Part shown: positions 62,137 to 64,000 of the stretch, one piece after another
Layout: every line of letters begins with the position of its first letter
How positions within the stretch are numbered: position 1 is the stretch's first letter
Assembly: GCF_029544075.1 (NCBI RefSeq)
Contig: NZ_JAJQJH010000009.1
Location: 79,666 to 143,665 of the forward strand
Reading direction: 5' to 3'
Length of the DNA: 64,000 nt
From: Chromohalobacter canadensis
GTDB taxonomy: Bacteria; Pseudomonadota; Gammaproteobacteria; Pseudomonadales; Halomonadaceae
The notes under the pieces: model-generated
Seen by the model: the letters and a program-made list of their open reading frames with translations, nothing else
What the model was told of the DNA's origin: nothing
Databases searched by the model: none
Translations under genes and position numbers: made by a program

Positions 62137-62999
62137 TGAATGAGGCGTCGACGTCTCTCGACGAAGTCTGCGAAGCAGCATTGTTGGCCGCCGGCGAACC
62201 GTTGACCTCTGAACGCCTGGAGAGTCTGTTCGACGAGCGTGAGCGTCCATCGCGTGGTGAGTTGCGCGATGCCTTGGCGCGCCTGGGCGAGCGCCTCGAA
62301 CATAGCGCTTTGGAACTCATCGAGACCGCATCTGGGTTTCAAGTGCGCATCCGTGCACGCTTTTCTCCTTGGATATCGCGGCTGTGGGATGAAAAACCGC
62401 AGCGTTATTCGCGCGCGCTGCTGGAGACCTTGGCACTGATCGCCTATCGTCAACCAGTGACCCGTGGCGATATCGAAGAGGTTCGTGGCGTCTCTGTCAG
62501 CAGCTCAATCATGCGTACCCTGACCGAACGGGGATGGATCCGCGTCGTGGGGCAGCGTGACGTGCCGGGGCGGCCGTCGGTCTATGCGACGACACGTACT
62601 TTTCTCGACGACTTCGGCCTCAAGACGCTCGATGCCTTGCCGCCGATGCACGAACTCAAGGAATTCGAGACGCGTTTCGAGGAGGCCCTGGGGCATAGCG
62701 ACGCGTCGCTATCATCAGCGCGTGACAGTCACGCCGACAACGCCGAGAATACGCCTCTGGACGAGGATGCCACAGCGGTATCCGAGGACACGCAAGATCT
62801 AACGACGGCCGGGATGGCCGACGACCAGCACGCCGAGACGGCGTCCGAGCGGTCGGGATTGAGTTTCGCCGAACTCGAGACTCGCCTGGCCGAACGCGCC
62901 CGCCGGCGCACGGAGGAGGCCGAACCGTCCCATCCGGACGACGACGCCCACGCGGCGGACGCGGAACATTCAACAGACGAGACAACGTTCGATTCATGA
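62136..62999 (+). CDS. scpB: Segregation and condensation protein ScpB
   Basis: The 287-residue protein has the tandem winged-helix ScpB core ([101 protein letters not shown]). The last 95 residues are a low-complexity acidic tail rich in Asp, Glu, Ala and Thr, an extension seen in halophile proteomes. It overlaps scpA and rluB, making one three-gene operon. Confidence 0.95.
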   Translation: MNEASTSLDEVCEAALLAAGEPLTSERLESLFDERERPSRGELRDALARLGERLEHSALELIETASGFQVRIRARFSPWISRLWDEKPQRYSRALLETLALIAYRQPVTRGDIEEVRGVSVSSSIMRTLTERGWIRVVGQRDVPGRPSVYATTRTFLDDFGLKTLDALPPMHELKEFETRFEEALGHSDASLSSARDSHADNAENTPLDEDATAVSEDTQDLTTAGMADDQHAETASERSGLSFAELETRLAERARRRTEEAEPSHPDDDAHAADAEHSTDETTFDS

Positions 63000-63856
63000 A
63001 CACGCCTACCGAAAAATTGCAGAAGGTCCTGGCCCGCGCGGGCTTCGGCTCGCGCCGTGAGATGGAAACGGCCATCACCGATGGCCGCGTCAAGGTCAAC
63101 GGCCAGGTCGCTACACTGGGTGATCGCATCGAGACGCGTGACCGGGTCACCCTCGACGAGCGCCCCGTCAACCTGCGCGCTGCCGAGGAAGTGCCGCGGC
63201 GCGTCATCATGTACAACAAGCCCGAGGGCGAGTTGTGTACGCGCCGTGATCCCGAGGGAAGGCGGACTGTCTTTGACCGCCTGCCGCGCCTCAAAGGGGA
63301 GCGCTGGATCGCCATCGGTCGCCTGGATATCAATACCAGCGGTCTGTTGCTATTCACCACTGACGGGGAGCTTGCCAATCGCTTGATGCATCCCTCCACG
63401 CAGGTCGAGCGCGAATACGCGGTACGCGTGATGGGCGGCGTTCGCCAGGAGCACGTGACTGCCATGACCGAGGGCGTGATGCTCGAAGATGGTCCGGCGC
63501 GTTTCACCGATGTTCAGGAGTTCGGTGGCGAAGGGATCAATACGTGGTTCCACGTGGTGATTCTCGAAGGGCGCAATCGCGAGGTGCGACGGCTCTGGGA
63601 GTCGCAAGAGCTCACGGTGAGCCGCCTCAAGCGAGTTCGTTACGGCAATATTTTCCTCGATAAGCGCGCCAAGGCGGGTGAATGGGTCGAGCTTTCCCAG
63701 GAAGAAGTAGACGACCTGGCGCAATTGGCAGGCCTGTCGGCGCGCAAGGTACCCGCGTTGACGCCCGACGAGCAGAACCGTTGGAGCCGCGACAAGAACA
63801 AGCGCCGCCCGGTCAATGCCATGCGCAAGCCGAAGAGCTCGCGGCGCTCTCAGTGA
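62996..63856 (+). CDS. rluB: 23S rRNA pseudouridine-2605 synthase RluB
   Basis: The 286-residue protein has an N-terminal S4 domain ([30 protein letters not shown]) and a pseudouridine synthase domain with catalytic Asp in [14 protein letters not shown], plus [12 protein letters not shown]. The C-terminus is basic ([20 protein letters not shown]). It modifies helix 93 of 23S rRNA. It overlaps scpB by four bases; the scpA-scpB-rluB order is common in gammaproteobacteria. Confidence 0.94.
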   Translation: MNTPTEKLQKVLARAGFGSRREMETAITDGRVKVNGQVATLGDRIETRDRVTLDERPVNLRAAEEVPRRVIMYNKPEGELCTRRDPEGRRTVFDRLPRLKGERWIAIGRLDINTSGLLLFTTDGELANRLMHPSTQVEREYAVRVMGGVRQEHVTAMTEGVMLEDGPARFTDVQEFGGEGINTWFHVVILEGRNREVRRLWESQELTVSRLKRVRYGNIFLDKRAKAGEWVELSQEEVDDLAQLAGLSARKVPALTPDEQNRWSRDKNKRRPVNAMRKPKSSRRSQ

Positions 63857-63878
63857 GCGGCTTTTCAGCAAAAAAATC

Positions 63879-63907
63879 TTGTCAATGTCGAGTGTTATCA
63901 GTACTAT
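63879..63907 (+). promoter_or_regulatory. Sigma70 promoter of the tRNA-Lys gene
   Basis: TTGTCA (63879-63884) and TACTAT (63902-63907) are separated by exactly 17 bases. The tRNA begins 17 bases after the -10. The intervening GTGCGCCCTATCG is GC-rich, like the discriminator of stringently controlled stable-RNA promoters. Confidence 0.85.
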
Positions 63908-63924
63908 GTGCGCCCTATCGGGAC

Positions 63925-63999
63925 GGGTCGTTAGCTCAGTGGTAGAGCAGTTGGCTTTTAACCAATTGGTCGTAGGTTCGAATCCTACACGACCCACCA
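63925..63999 (+). tRNA. tRNA-Lys (anticodon UUU)
   Basis: The 75-base sequence folds as a cloverleaf: acceptor GGGTCGT/ACGACCC, D-stem GCTC/GAGC, anticodon arm GTTGG-CTTTTAA-CCAAT with anticodon TTT at 63957-63959, and T-arm GTAGG-TTCGAATC-type loop. The 3' CCA is encoded (63997-63999). It lies one base from the right edge, and more tRNA genes may follow. Confidence 0.97.
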
Positions 64000-64000
64000 T

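Overview
The window is high-GC bacterial chromosome, densely packed with genes and free of recognisable insertion sequences, prophage genes or CRISPR arrays. Gene content (RadD, DeoR-controlled deo operon, TesB, MltF, single-chain PurL, YejK, RluB, a tRNA gene with encoded CCA) points to a gammaproteobacterium. A BCCT-family compatible-solute carrier, two tripartite tricarboxylate transporters (TTT) and a PQQ operon suit a marine or halophilic heterotroph. My best guess, by inference only, is Halomonadaceae (Halomonas/Chromohalobacter-like).

Positions 1-12.2 kb hold a truncated aldo/keto reductase, an RsiV-like lipoprotein, a DUF3008 protein, YejK, a YadGH-type ABC exporter, a YebC-family protein, a LemA-TPM-TPM membrane cluster, a P2-type cation ATPase with altered ion-site residues, and a zinc-free MDR oxidoreductase. 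At 12.2-19.1 kb a long minus-strand cluster carries a cytoplasmic GGT-family enzyme, a split CHR transporter pair, a complete TctCBA transporter and an orphan amino-acid-binding protein. A divergent GntR regulator (19.3-20.0 kb) faces it across a palindromic site. At 20-28.4 kb come RhlE, a BCCT / CocE-hydrolase / LysR operon, a DUF3820 protein and a YdcZ pair with a divergent LysR.

At 28.4-34.1 kb lies a complete deoxynucleoside-catabolism locus: deoC-deoA-deoB-deoD-cdd on the minus strand and divergent deoR. Two sites in the promoter gap resemble the E. coli DeoR operator. An unlisted 37-codon leader ORF overlaps the deoC start, and deoB carries a one-base frameshift in a homopolymer. TSUP and MHYT-PAS-GGDEF-EAL genes meet tail to tail at 34.87 kb. 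A YqhC-like AraC regulator faces a YahK-like alcohol dehydrogenase at 38.5 kb.

At 39.8-48.7 kb are a large lipoprotein, TesB, TadA, MltF and PurL. At 48.8-55.3 kb a GntR regulator precedes a second TTT system (TctC, hairpin, TctA, TctB), a D-tartrate-dehydratase-type enolase-superfamily enzyme and a TtuC-type dehydrogenase, which together form a credible tartrate uptake and catabolism operon. Then come a quinol-monooxygenase-like protein, a zinc-ribbon protein, RadD, pqqABCDE (pqqA encodes only 25 residues), scpA-scpB-rluB, and a tRNA-Lys(UUU) with a clear sigma70 promoter at the right edge.
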